NCBI GenBank assembly: GCA_019118935.1
Contig: DWXY01000124.1
Location: 1 to 64,000 of the forward strand
Source: Candidatus Oscillibacter pullicola
Lineage (GTDB): Bacteria; Bacillota; Clostridia; Oscillospirales; Oscillospiraceae
Direction: 5' to 3'
DNA length: 64,000 bases
The translations under genes were made by a program, and so were the position numbers. Positions within the stretch are counted from its first letter, which is position 1. Each line of letters begins with the position of its first letter. Below are positions 8,223 through 16,173 of this stretch, piece by piece. The notes beneath the pieces are model-generated. The model searched no databases. It saw only the letters and a list, made by a program, of their open reading frames with translations, and was not told the origin of the DNA.

Positions 8223-8942
8223 ATGCGCATCGACGTGCTGGGCGTCGGCTTTGACAACCTGACCATGGCAGAGGCCGTGGAGCGGGGGATGGAGCTGGTC
8301 CGCAGTCCGGGCCCCCACTATGTGGTGACCCCCAATCCGGAGATCGTGGAGGTCTGCCGGGAGGACAGCGGGGCCAGGGCCGCGGTGAACGGCGCGGATC
8401 TGGTGCTGCCGGACGGCATCGGCGTCATCAAGGGCGCGGCCATGCTGGGGACGCCTCTGAAGGAAAAGACGCCGGGCATTGAATTCGCGACCCATTTGAT
8501 GGATAAACTGGCGGAGGAAGGGAAGTCCCTCTACCTCCTGGGCGCCAAGCCCGGCGTGGCGGAGCAGGCGGGGGAGAAGCTGGCCGCGGCCCATCCGGGA
8601 CTGCGGATTGCCGGCACCCACGACGGCTATTTCAAGGAGGACGGCCCGGTGGTGGAGGCTATCCGCCAAAGCGGCGCGGACGTGGTGTTCGTCTGCCTGG
8701 GTGCCCCCAAGCAGGAGAAGTGGATGGCGGAGAACGGCGCCGCCACGGGCGCCCGGCTGCTGTGCGGCCTGGGGGGCAGCCTGGACGTATTCGCCGGCGT
8801 GGTGGAGCGGGCCCCGAAATTCTGGACCGACCACGGGCTGGAGTGGTTCTACCGCCTGTGCAAGGAGCCCCGCCGCATCGGCCGCATGATGAAGCTGCCG
8901 CTGTTTTTAATCCATGTCAAGCAGGAGAAGAGACGCAGATGA
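8223..8942 (+). CDS. WecG/TagA/CpsF family glycosyltransferase
   Basis: A 239-residue GT26-family glycosyltransferase. Conserved segments are VTPNPEIV, the ADLVLPDGIGV motif with its catalytic Asp, YLLGAKPGVAEQA, and the C-terminal GGSLDVFAGVVERAP. Enzymes of this family add N-acetylmannosamine or a related sugar to a lipid-linked N-acetylglucosamine during wall teichoic acid or polysaccharide assembly, at the cytoplasmic membrane face. The C-terminal basic tail fits membrane association. Its stop overlaps the start of the thymidylate kinase gene (ATGA). No other teichoic acid gene is nearby, so the polymer is not known. Confidence 0.9.
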   Translation: MRIDVLGVGFDNLTMAEAVERGMELVRSPGPHYVVTPNPEIVEVCREDSGARAAVNGADLVLPDGIGVIKGAAMLGTPLKEKTPGIEFATHLMDKLAEEGKSLYLLGAKPGVAEQAGEKLAAAHPGLRIAGTHDGYFKEDGPVVEAIRQSGADVVFVCLGAPKQEKWMAENGAATGARLLCGLGGSLDVFAGVVERAPKFWTDHGLEWFYRLCKEPRRIGRMMKLPLFLIHVKQEKRRR

Positions 8943-9607
8943 GCGGAAAACTGATCGTATTCGAGGGCACGGACGGCTCCGGCAAGGCCACCCAGGCAAA
9001 GCTCCTGTGCGAGACCCTGGCCCAGCGGGGCATCGCGTATCGGGAGATCGACTTCCCCCGGTACGGCAACCCCTTTGCCGAGCCGGCGAACCTCTACCTC
9101 CACGGTGCCCTGGGCAACAGGCCCGGGGACGTGAACGCCTACGCCGCTTCAGTGCTGTACGCCGTGGACCGCTTCGCCTCCTACAAGGAGGACTGGGGCG
9201 GGTTCTACGAGGAAGGCGGCATCGTGGTGGCCAACCGGTACACCACCTCCAACGCCGTCCACCAGGCGTCCAAGCTCCCGGAAGGGGAGCGGCGGGAATT
9301 CCTGGACTGGCTCTTTGACCTGGAATACGGCCGCATGGGCCTGCCCGCGCCGGACCTGGTGCTGTACCTGGACCTGCCCACAGAGGTGTCTGAGAGGATG
9401 CTCCGGCACCGGGAACAGGCGACCGCCACCGCTGCGGACATCCACGAGCAGGACGGGGACTATCTCCGCCGCTGCCGGGAGAGCGCCCGTGAGATCGCCC
9501 GGGACCTGGGCTGGTCGGTGATCGACTGCGCCGCCGGGGACGCGCCCCGGACGGTGGAGGACATCCGCCGGGAGGTGCTCTCCCGGGTGGAGCCGCTGCT
9601 GAGATAG
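8939..9607 (+). CDS. tmk: Thymidylate kinase (divergent dTMP kinase)
   Basis: A 222-residue P-loop nucleoside monophosphate kinase that would phosphorylate dTMP to dTDP. The P-loop is GTDGSGKATQ, the DR-type motif is AVDRFASYKE, and YTTSNAVHQ fits the substrate-binding region. The residue after the P-loop lysine is Ala rather than Ser or Thr, followed by Thr. This departs from the standard GK[ST] rule. I recall similar changes in clostridial members of this family, so the enzyme is probably functional. Translation is coupled to the tagA-like gene. Confidence 0.85.
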   Translation: MSGKLIVFEGTDGSGKATQAKLLCETLAQRGIAYREIDFPRYGNPFAEPANLYLHGALGNRPGDVNAYAASVLYAVDRFASYKEDWGGFYEEGGIVVANRYTTSNAVHQASKLPEGERREFLDWLFDLEYGRMGLPAPDLVLYLDLPTEVSERMLRHREQATATAADIHEQDGDYLRRCRESAREIARDLGWSVIDCAAGDAPRTVEDIRREVLSRVEPLLR

Positions 9608-9630
9608 GGGCTGTCCCCAACGGGAGCAAA

Positions 9631-9658
9631 GAAAATGGGACGAACACGCCCCATTTTC
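9631..9658. terminator. Inverted repeat between convergent genes, possible bidirectional terminator
   Basis: GAAAATGGG (9631-9639) pairs with CCCATTTTC (9650-9658) between the tmk stop and the end of the Cys-rich gene. The flanks are only weakly T-rich. Confidence 0.4.
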
Positions 9659-9668
9659 CCCGCCGCTG

Positions 9669-9842
9669 TCAGCAGCAGCCGTTGTTGCAGCCGTCGTTGC
9701 CGCAGCCGCACCCGCAGTTGCAGCCACAGCCGCAGCTATTGCCGCCGAAGGCGCTGCCGTTGCCGCAGCAGCAGCAGATCAGCACGACGATGATGATGAG
9801 CCACAGGCAGGAACAATTGTTGTTTCCGTTGTTGAAGCACAT
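9669..9842 (-). CDS. Cysteine-rich single-pass membrane micropeptide (57 aa)
   Basis: A 57-residue peptide in three parts. There is an Asn-rich N-terminus, a hydrophobic segment at residues 13-22 running into four consecutive cysteines (23-26), and a Gly/Cys tail with alternating CG units at residues 37-47. Sixteen of the 57 residues are cysteine. GAGGTG precedes the ATG at 9842 by a normal distance, which supports translation. The gene is divergent from mltG and convergent with tmk. I recognise no named family; a small spore- or envelope-associated, metal-binding or thiol-rich peptide is a guess. The low-complexity composition leaves some doubt that it is a gene. Confidence 0.6.
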   Translation of the reverse strand: MCFNNGNNNCSCLWLIIIVVLICCCCGNGSAFGGNSCGCGCNCGCGCGNDGCNNGCC

Positions 9843-9990
9843 GATTGTCACCTCGCTTTGAGACATTCTATGCGCCCGGCTTCCAAAGGGAGCCTGGCCG
9901 CTGAAAAAAATTGCAGGGAGGGGAGGATTTCTTCCCCGTCCCGGGACGTTTCCGGCGGCGCGCCGCCGGGGCGAGAAAATGGAGGTTCCT

Positions 9991-11166
9991 ATGTCTGATT
10001 ACAAAAACGGCGATACCGCCAGCTGGGACGCGTCTCAGGTGCGCCGCAGCCAAGCGGGCCACACGGGGAGGAGCCAGGGCAATCCGCCCCAGCAGCGGCG
10101 GCGCCGCAAGCGCCGCCGGATCAACCCGGTCCTGTATATCCTGTGCGTGCTGGTGGCCTCGGCCATCCTGGCAGGCGTGGGCTGGCTGCTGGCCAGCGAC
10201 CTGTGCGCCTTCAGCCGGGACATCCCCTCCACCACCAAGATCACCATCGAGGTCACCGCGGATGACGACATGGGCAGCATCGCGGAAAAGCTGCAGGACG
10301 CCGGCCTGATCCGCTACAAGTGGTTCTTCCGCCTGTTCGCGGCTTTCACCGGCGCCAGCGAAGAGGTGGGCATCGGCACCTATGAGCTGAACACCGACAT
10401 GGACTACCACGCCCTGATCGCGGGGATGCGCAGCTCCTCCGGCAACCTGAGCGCGGAGACGGTGACCGTCACCATTCCGGAGGGCTACACCGTCCGCCAG
10501 ACCATCGCCCTGCTGGCGGAGAAGGGCGTCAACACGGAGGAGGCCCTGACCGAGGCCGCCCAGACCGGCGATTTCGACTACGACTTCATCGACAACGAAT
10601 CCGAGGACCTGAGCCGGCTGGAGGGCTTCCTCTTCCCGGACACCTATGAGTTCTATGTGGGCCACAACGCCGAGGACGCCCTGGACCGGCTGATCCGCAA
10701 CTTTGTCAGCCGCATGGACGAGGAGCGGATGGCCCAGGTGGAGGAGTCCAGCTACTCCCTGCAGGAGATCATCACCATCGCCTCCCTGATCGAGGAGGAG
10801 ACCGACGGCACCGACCAGGCCAACATCGCCTCCGTCATTTACAACCGGCTGGAGGGCTCCGGCAACAAGCAGGGGACCTACGGCCTGCTGCAGATCGACG
10901 CCTCTCTGCTCTATGCGCTGCCGGACCACACGGGCCCCATCACCAGCGCGGACATGCAGACCGACTCCCCCTACAACCTGTACCAGAACGCGGGCCTGCC
11001 CCCCACGCCCATCTCCAACCCGGGCCTGGCCTCCATCGACGCGGCGCTGAACCCCAATAACACGGATTACTATTACTACGCCCTGGGCACGGACGGCAAG
11101 CACCACTTCTCCACCACCCTGGCGGAGCACAACGCGTTCGTCAACAGCAGCTCCTATGGCGGTTAA
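9991..11166 (+). CDS. mltG: Endolytic murein transglycosylase MltG (YceG-like)
   Basis: A 391-residue membrane-anchored lytic transglycosylase that cuts nascent glycan strands and sets their length. A basic Gln/Arg-rich cytoplasmic N-terminus is followed by one membrane segment (about residues 44-66). A LysM-like region and the catalytic YceG domain come next. SLIEEETDGTDQANIASVIY contains the expected catalytic Glu in the EEET context. The ATG at 9991 is preferred over 9979 because ATGGAGG there serves as its ribosome binding site. It overlaps the U32 peptidase gene by 11 bases. The same neighbourhood (yrrL with yrrN/yrrO) occurs in Bacillus. Confidence 0.93.
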   Translation: MSDYKNGDTASWDASQVRRSQAGHTGRSQGNPPQQRRRRKRRRINPVLYILCVLVASAILAGVGWLLASDLCAFSRDIPSTTKITIEVTADDDMGSIAEKLQDAGLIRYKWFFRLFAAFTGASEEVGIGTYELNTDMDYHALIAGMRSSSGNLSAETVTVTIPEGYTVRQTIALLAEKGVNTEEALTEAAQTGDFDYDFIDNESEDLSRLEGFLFPDTYEFYVGHNAEDALDRLIRNFVSRMDEERMAQVEESSYSLQEIITIASLIEEETDGTDQANIASVIYNRLEGSGNKQGTYGLLQIDASLLYALPDHTGPITSADMQTDSPYNLYQNAGLPPTPISNPGLASIDAALNPNNTDYYYYALGTDGKHHFSTTLAEHNAFVNSSSYGG

Positions 11167-12385
11167 GCGGAACAAGCCGGAGCTGCTGGCTCCGGCGGGG
11201 GACATGGAGCGGCTGAAAATGGCCGTGCTCTACGGCGCGGACGCGGTGTATCTGGCGGGCACCAGCTTTGGGATGCGGGCCTTTGCGGGGAACTTCTCCG
11301 ATGAGGAGCTGCCCCAGGCGGTGGCCTTCGCCCACGACCACGGCGTCCGGGTCCACTGCACCATCAACACCATGCCGCGAAACGACGAGGCGGCCCGCCT
11401 GCCGGAGCACCTGGAGCGGCTGAACGACGCCGGGGTGGACGCCCTGATCGTGGCGGACCTGGGGGCCTTTACCATGGCGGGGAAGTACGCCCCCCGGTGT
11501 GAGCGCCACATCTCCACCCAGGCCAGCATCTGCAACTACGAGACCGCCCGGGCCTGGCACGACCTGGGCGCCAGCCGGGTGATCCTGGCCCGGGAGCTGA
11601 GTCTGGAGGAGATCCGGACCATCCGGGACAAGACCCCGGCGGACCTGGAGATCGAGGCCTTCGTCCACGGCGCCATGTGCGTCAGCTACTCGGGGCGGTG
11701 CCTGCTCTCCAACTATATGACCGGCCGGGACTCCAGCCGGGGTGCCTGCGCCCAGCCCTGCCGGTACCAGTACGCCCTGGTGGAGGAGAAGCGGCCGGGG
11801 GAGTACTTCCCGGTGTTTGAGGACGACCAGGGCACCTATATCCTGAACTCCCGGGATATGTGCATGATCGACCACCTGGGGGACCTGTGCGACGCAGGCC
11901 TCTCCAGTTTGAAGATCGAGGGCCGGGCCAAGTCCGCCTACTACGCGGCCATCGTCACCGCTGGCTACCGCCACGTGCTGGACGACGTGTGCGCCGGGCG
12001 GGACCCGGACCCCGTGTGGCGGGACGAGGTGGAGCACGTGAGCCACCGGCCTTACTCCACCGGCTTCTACTACGGCCCGCCGGGCCAGTACTACGCCACC
12101 TCCCGCTATGTCCGGGAGTGGCAGGTGGCCGCGGTGGTGACGGACTGCGACAGCGCCGGACACGCCGTGCTGTCCCTGCGGAACAAGTTCCGGGCCGGGG
12201 ACACGGTGGAGATCGCGGGCCCGGACCTGCGGCCCTTCTCCATGACCGTGCCGGAGATGCGGGACGAGGCGGGGGCGCCTCTGGAGGAGCCCCGCACCCC
12301 ACAGATGAAATTCTATATGGACCTTCCCCGGCCGGTGCCGCCCTTTTCCCTGGTGCGCCGCGGGGTGGACCTGTCAGCCAAATGA
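11156..12385 (+). CDS. U32 family peptidase-like protein (tRNA hydroxylation protein TrhP-like)
   Basis: A 409-residue U32 family protein. It opens with PELLAPAGDMERLKMAV, and the family signature EAFVHGAMCVSYSGRCLLS is intact. Downstream cysteines (GACAQPCRYQY) fit the iron-sulfur cluster or metal site proposed for this family. In Bacillus and E. coli, U32 members next to mltG or of the YegQ type act in 5-hydroxyuridine formation at tRNA position 34 using prephenate, so TrhP function is more likely than proteolysis. The start lies inside the end of mltG, which indicates an operon. Confidence 0.88.
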   Translation: MAVKRNKPELLAPAGDMERLKMAVLYGADAVYLAGTSFGMRAFAGNFSDEELPQAVAFAHDHGVRVHCTINTMPRNDEAARLPEHLERLNDAGVDALIVADLGAFTMAGKYAPRCERHISTQASICNYETARAWHDLGASRVILARELSLEEIRTIRDKTPADLEIEAFVHGAMCVSYSGRCLLSNYMTGRDSSRGACAQPCRYQYALVEEKRPGEYFPVFEDDQGTYILNSRDMCMIDHLGDLCDAGLSSLKIEGRAKSAYYAAIVTAGYRHVLDDVCAGRDPDPVWRDEVEHVSHRPYSTGFYYGPPGQYYATSRYVREWQVAAVVTDCDSAGHAVLSLRNKFRAGDTVEIAGPDLRPFSMTVPEMRDEAGAPLEEPRTPQMKFYMDLPRPVPPFSLVRRGVDLSAK

Positions 12386-12407
12386 GGAAAAACGAGGAGA
12401 GAAGACT

Positions 12408-13805
12408 ATGAACGCAGACGTTGTCATTGTTGGCGCCGGCCCCGCCGGTATCTTCACCGCCCTGGAGATGATCAAGAAGGGCAGCCGCCAGAAGATCGTC
12501 ATGGTGGAAAAGGGACAGCCGGTGGAAAAGCGCCACTGCCCCAAGGACAAGACCAAGAAGTGCGTGAACTGCAAGCCCTACTGCCACATCACCACAGGCT
12601 TCTCCGGCGCCGGCGCCTTCTCCGACGGCAAGCTCTCCCTCAGCTATGAGGTGGGCGGCGACCTGCCCACCCTGATCGGGGCGGACCTGGCCCAGGAGAC
12701 CATCGACTACGCCGACCAGATCTATCTGGAGTTCGGCGCGGATGAGCACATCGAGGGCCTGGGCCACGAGGACGAGCGGAAGGAGATCCGCCGCCGGGCC
12801 ATCCAGGCGGGACTGAAGCTGGTGGACTGCCCCATCCGCCACATGGGCACCGAGAAGGCCCAGGGCATTTACCTCGCCATCGAGCGGTACTTACAGGAAA
12901 ACGGAGTGGAGATGTACTTCGGCTATGAGTGCAGCAACCTGATCCTGGAGAACGAGGTGTGCCGCGGCGTGGCCATCTCCGACGGCAAGACCGACCTGGA
13001 GATCTACGCCAAGCACACCGTGGTGGCCACCGGCCGCCGGGGCGCCGACTGGCTGGAAAAGCTCTGCGCCGAGCACAATATCGCCCACGCCCCCGGCACC
13101 GTGGACATCGGCGTCCGGGTGGAGGTCCGCAACGAGGTCATGGAGATGGTGAACCGGGTGCTGTACGAGTCCAAGCTGGTGGGCTATCCCAAGCCCTTCA
13201 AGAACAAGGTCCGCACCTTCTGCCAGAACCCCGGCGGCTTCGTCAGCCAGGAGAACTACGACAACAACCTGGCGGTGGTGAACGGCCACTCCTACAAGGA
13301 CCTGAAGAGCGACAACACGAACCTCTCCATCCTGTGCTCCCACAACTTCTCCATCCCCTTCAACCAGCCCATCGCCTACGCCCAGAAGGTGGGTGAGCTG
13401 ACCAACATGCTGGCCAACGGCCAGATCCTGGTCCAGCGGTTCGGGGACATCCTGGACGGCAAGCGCACCTGGCAGAAGGAACTGGCCCAGTCCAATATCC
13501 GGCCCACCCTGCCGGACGCCGTGGCCGGCGACATCACCGCCGCCATGCCCTACCGGGCCATGATCAACATCATCAACTTCATCCAGGCCATGGACTATGT
13601 GGTGCCGGGCTTCGCCGCCTATGAGACGCTGCTGTACTCCCCGGAGCTGAAGTTCTACTCCAACCGGGTGAAGATGGACACCGACTTCAACACCAGCCTC
13701 CAGGGCCTCCACTGCCTGGGCGACAGCTCCGGCTGGACCCGTGGCCTCATGATGGCCTCCGTCATGGGCACCCTCATGGGCCGCAAGATCGCGGAAGAGG
13801 GCTGA
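12408..13805 (+). CDS. FAD-dependent dehydrogenase (COG2509-type)
   Basis: A 465-residue flavoprotein. The N-terminal dinucleotide-binding motif is VVIVGAGPAGIFTALEM, followed by a cysteine-containing insertion (KKCVNCKPYCHITTGFSGAGAFSDGK) characteristic of this uncharacterised family. The C-terminal FAD contact is CLGDSSGWTRGLMMASVMG. AGGAG lies upstream of the ATG and the gene follows the U32 gene by 22 bases. The electron donor and substrate are unknown. The CxxC/CxxxC pattern could be redox-active or bind a metal, but that is inference. Confidence 0.85.
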   Translation: MNADVVIVGAGPAGIFTALEMIKKGSRQKIVMVEKGQPVEKRHCPKDKTKKCVNCKPYCHITTGFSGAGAFSDGKLSLSYEVGGDLPTLIGADLAQETIDYADQIYLEFGADEHIEGLGHEDERKEIRRRAIQAGLKLVDCPIRHMGTEKAQGIYLAIERYLQENGVEMYFGYECSNLILENEVCRGVAISDGKTDLEIYAKHTVVATGRRGADWLEKLCAEHNIAHAPGTVDIGVRVEVRNEVMEMVNRVLYESKLVGYPKPFKNKVRTFCQNPGGFVSQENYDNNLAVVNGHSYKDLKSDNTNLSILCSHNFSIPFNQPIAYAQKVGELTNMLANGQILVQRFGDILDGKRTWQKELAQSNIRPTLPDAVAGDITAAMPYRAMINIINFIQAMDYVVPGFAAYETLLYSPELKFYSNRVKMDTDFNTSLQGLHCLGDSSGWTRGLMMASVMGTLMGRKIAEEG

Positions 13806-13910
13806 CGGCCCGCGGCGGGGTATGCAGAGCGCATACTTGCCACGTCCCGGACAGTGTGATAACCTTTCTTCAAAAGGCCGCCCAGTGGAGACGCCTTTTC
13901 CACTGCGGCT

Positions 13911-14342
13911 ATGGAGAAAGGAGAGCTGTCCATAAAATACTGTACGCACTGCGGAACGGAGCTGGAAGATACTGCGGAGGTTTGCCCCAGCTGCGGCACC
14001 CCGGCCGGGCCGCAGGACAAGCCGGATACTGCCCTGAATGTGCTCTCATTCTTTATCCCGCTGGTAGGGCTGATTCTCTTCCTGGTGTATCGCGACCGCC
14101 AGTCCCGCCGGGCGAAGGCCATCGGAAAATTCGCCCTGTTCGGTGTGGGTCTGGCAGCGGCTGTGATGCTGGTGTGTGCTGGAATATTTGGAGCCGAGTG
14201 GCAACGGCAGCGGGAAATTGACGCCGCTTTGGCTGATGCAGACCGCGCCATAGAGGAAGCGGAGGATACTCGGCGTCAGATGGAAGAAGTTCAGCGCGCC
14301 ATGGACGCCGCGCGGCGGGCCATGGAGGATTATTACGGCTGA
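13911..14342 (+). CDS. Zinc-ribbon membrane protein with coiled-coil tail
   Basis: Up to 143 residues: an N-terminal zinc ribbon (YCTHCG...VCPSCG), two hydrophobic segments around residues 44-60 and 75-95, and a charged C-terminal helix rich in Glu, Arg and Ala that should form a coiled coil. The start is uncertain. ATG 13911 has no ribosome binding site, while AAAGGAGAG (13917-13925) lies inside the reading frame. That Shine-Dalgarno is ideally spaced for an in-frame ATA at 13932 and close to a CTG at 13926. The shorter start would give (I/M)KYCTHCG, the usual beginning of such ribbons. Function unknown. Confidence 0.72.
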   Translation: MEKGELSIKYCTHCGTELEDTAEVCPSCGTPAGPQDKPDTALNVLSFFIPLVGLILFLVYRDRQSRRAKAIGKFALFGVGLAAAVMLVCAGIFGAEWQRQREIDAALADADRAIEEAEDTRRQMEEVQRAMDAARRAMEDYYG

Positions 14343-14459
14343 GGCCGTACGGACAGCAGGCCCCCGGAAGAGCCTGCGGAAAACAGCCGGGACAGCAGGG
14401 ATGCTCCGTCATGCCTGCTGTCCCTCATCTTGAGAAAAAGAGGAAAAAGGAAGGAACCC

Positions 14460-16085
14460 ATGATCACAGTCAACGACGTCAGTCTCAATTTCAGCGGACA
14501 GACCCTGTTCAAGCACGTGGACCTGAAGTTCACCCCCGGCAACTGCTACGGCATCATCGGCGCCAACGGCGCGGGGAAGACCACCTTCCTGCGGATCCTC
14601 TCCGGCGACCTGGAGCCCACCACCGGCGAGGTGGTGATCTCCAAGGACCAGCGGATGAGCGTTCTGAAGCAGGACCACTTCCAGTACGACCAGTATACCG
14701 TGCTGGACACGGTCATCATGGGCAACCAGCGGCTCTATGACATCATGAAGGAGAAGGACGCCCTCTACGCCAAGGAGGACTTCACCGACGCCGACGGCGT
14801 GAAGGCCAGCGAGCTGGAGGCGGAGTTCGCCGACATGGACGGCTGGGAGGCGGAGAGCGACGTGAGCCGCCTGATCCAGGGCCTGGGATTGTCCGAGGAC
14901 ATCCTGTACAGCGAGATGAGCACGCTGACCGCCAAGGAGAAGGTGAAGGTCCTGCTGGCCCAGGCGCTGTTCGGCAAGCCGGACATCATTCTGCTGGACG
15001 AGCCCACCAACCACCTGGACATCCACGCTGTGGAGTGGCTGGAGGACTTCATCTTAGAGTGCGAGAGCCTCATCATCGTGGTGAGCCACGACCGCCACTT
15101 CCTGAACACCGTGTGCACCAACATCGTGGACGTGGACTACGGCGGCATCAAGATGTACGTGGGCAACTACGAGTTCTGGTACGAGTCCAGCCAGATGATG
15201 CAGCGGCTGATCCGGGACCAGAACAAGAAGAAGGAGGAGAAGATCAAGGAGCTCCAGGAGTTCGTCTCCCGCTTCTCCGCCAACAAGTCCAAGTCCAAGC
15301 AGGCCACCGCCCGCCGCAAGCTGCTGGACAAGCTGACGGTGGAGGAGATGCCCGCCTCCTCCCGCCGGTATCCCTTTGTGGGCTTCAAGATGGACCGGGA
15401 GCCGGGCAAGGAGATCCTGGCGGTGGAGGGCCTCACCAAGACCGTGGACGGCCGGAAGGTGCTGGACAACGTCAGCTTCCGGGTGAACAAGGGGGACAAG
15501 ATCGCCTTCGTGGGGGAGGACGAGATCGCCACCACCACCCTCTTCAAGATTTTGATGGAGGAGCTGGAGCCGGATGCGGGCACCTTCAAGTGGGGCACCA
15601 CCATCACCACCAGCTACTTCCCCCTGGACAACTCCGCCTTCTTCAACGACTGCGACCTGAACCTGGTGGACTGGCTGGGCCAGTACACCGCCGACAACGC
15701 GGAGGAGGGCACCGAGTCCTTTAAGCGGTCCTTCCTGGGCCGGATGCTGTTCTCCGGAGACGACGTATACAAGCCCGTCAAGGTCCTCTCCGGCGGCGAG
15801 AAGGTGCGGTGCATGCTGTCCCGGATGATGCTGTTCGGCTCCAACGCCCTGGTGCTGGACCAGCCCACCAACCACCTGGACCTGGAGTCCATCACCGCCG
15901 TGAACAACGGCCTGATCGACTTCAAGGGCGTGGTCCTGTTCGCCAGCCACGACCATGAGTTCGTCCAGACCATCGCCAACCGGGTCATGGAGTTCGTGGA
16001 CGGGAAGCTCATCGACAAGATGTGCACCTACGATGAGTATATCGCCGGGGCCCGGGAGGAGATGCTCGCCCGGCTGAAGGGCTGA
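14460..16085 (+). CDS. ABC-F family ATPase (YkpA/YbiT type)
   Basis: A 541-residue soluble protein with two ATP-binding cassettes and no membrane domain. NBD1 has Walker A GANGAGKT (34-41) and Walker B with Glu181 (LLDEPTNHLD), but its signature is LTAKEKVKVLL rather than LSGG. A charged linker follows. NBD2 has a degenerate Walker A (GEDEIATTTLF), a good LSGGEK signature, and Gln468 in place of the catalytic Glu (LDQPTNHLD). ABC-F proteins act on the ribosome as translation factors; this subfamily is not clearly tied to drug resistance. The ATG at 14460 has AAAAAGGAAGG upstream. Confidence 0.9.
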   Translation: MITVNDVSLNFSGQTLFKHVDLKFTPGNCYGIIGANGAGKTTFLRILSGDLEPTTGEVVISKDQRMSVLKQDHFQYDQYTVLDTVIMGNQRLYDIMKEKDALYAKEDFTDADGVKASELEAEFADMDGWEAESDVSRLIQGLGLSEDILYSEMSTLTAKEKVKVLLAQALFGKPDIILLDEPTNHLDIHAVEWLEDFILECESLIIVVSHDRHFLNTVCTNIVDVDYGGIKMYVGNYEFWYESSQMMQRLIRDQNKKKEEKIKELQEFVSRFSANKSKSKQATARRKLLDKLTVEEMPASSRRYPFVGFKMDREPGKEILAVEGLTKTVDGRKVLDNVSFRVNKGDKIAFVGEDEIATTTLFKILMEELEPDAGTFKWGTTITTSYFPLDNSAFFNDCDLNLVDWLGQYTADNAEEGTESFKRSFLGRMLFSGDDVYKPVKVLSGGEKVRCMLSRMMLFGSNALVLDQPTNHLDLESITAVNNGLIDFKGVVLFASHDHEFVQTIANRVMEFVDGKLIDKMCTYDEYIAGAREEMLARLKG

Positions 16086-16112
16086 GAAGCGCCAACTGTT
16101 ACCGGTTTGTAG

Positions 16113-16172
16113 TTGACATAAGATCAAACCACCCTGTAAACTGTTTTCAGGACAGCTTACGGGGTGGTTTTT
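16113..16172 (+). promoter_or_regulatory. Terminator-like hairpin that also covers the next ribosome binding site
   Basis: A 12-bp stem with one G-U pair (16128-16139 with 16157-16168) is followed by TTTTT two bases before the next ATG. Its 3' arm contains the GGGGTGG Shine-Dalgarno. TTGACA at 16113-16118 could be the -35 of a short leader. It can terminate the ABC-F transcript and could also attenuate the gene downstream. Confidence 0.6.
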
Positions 16173-16173
16173 C

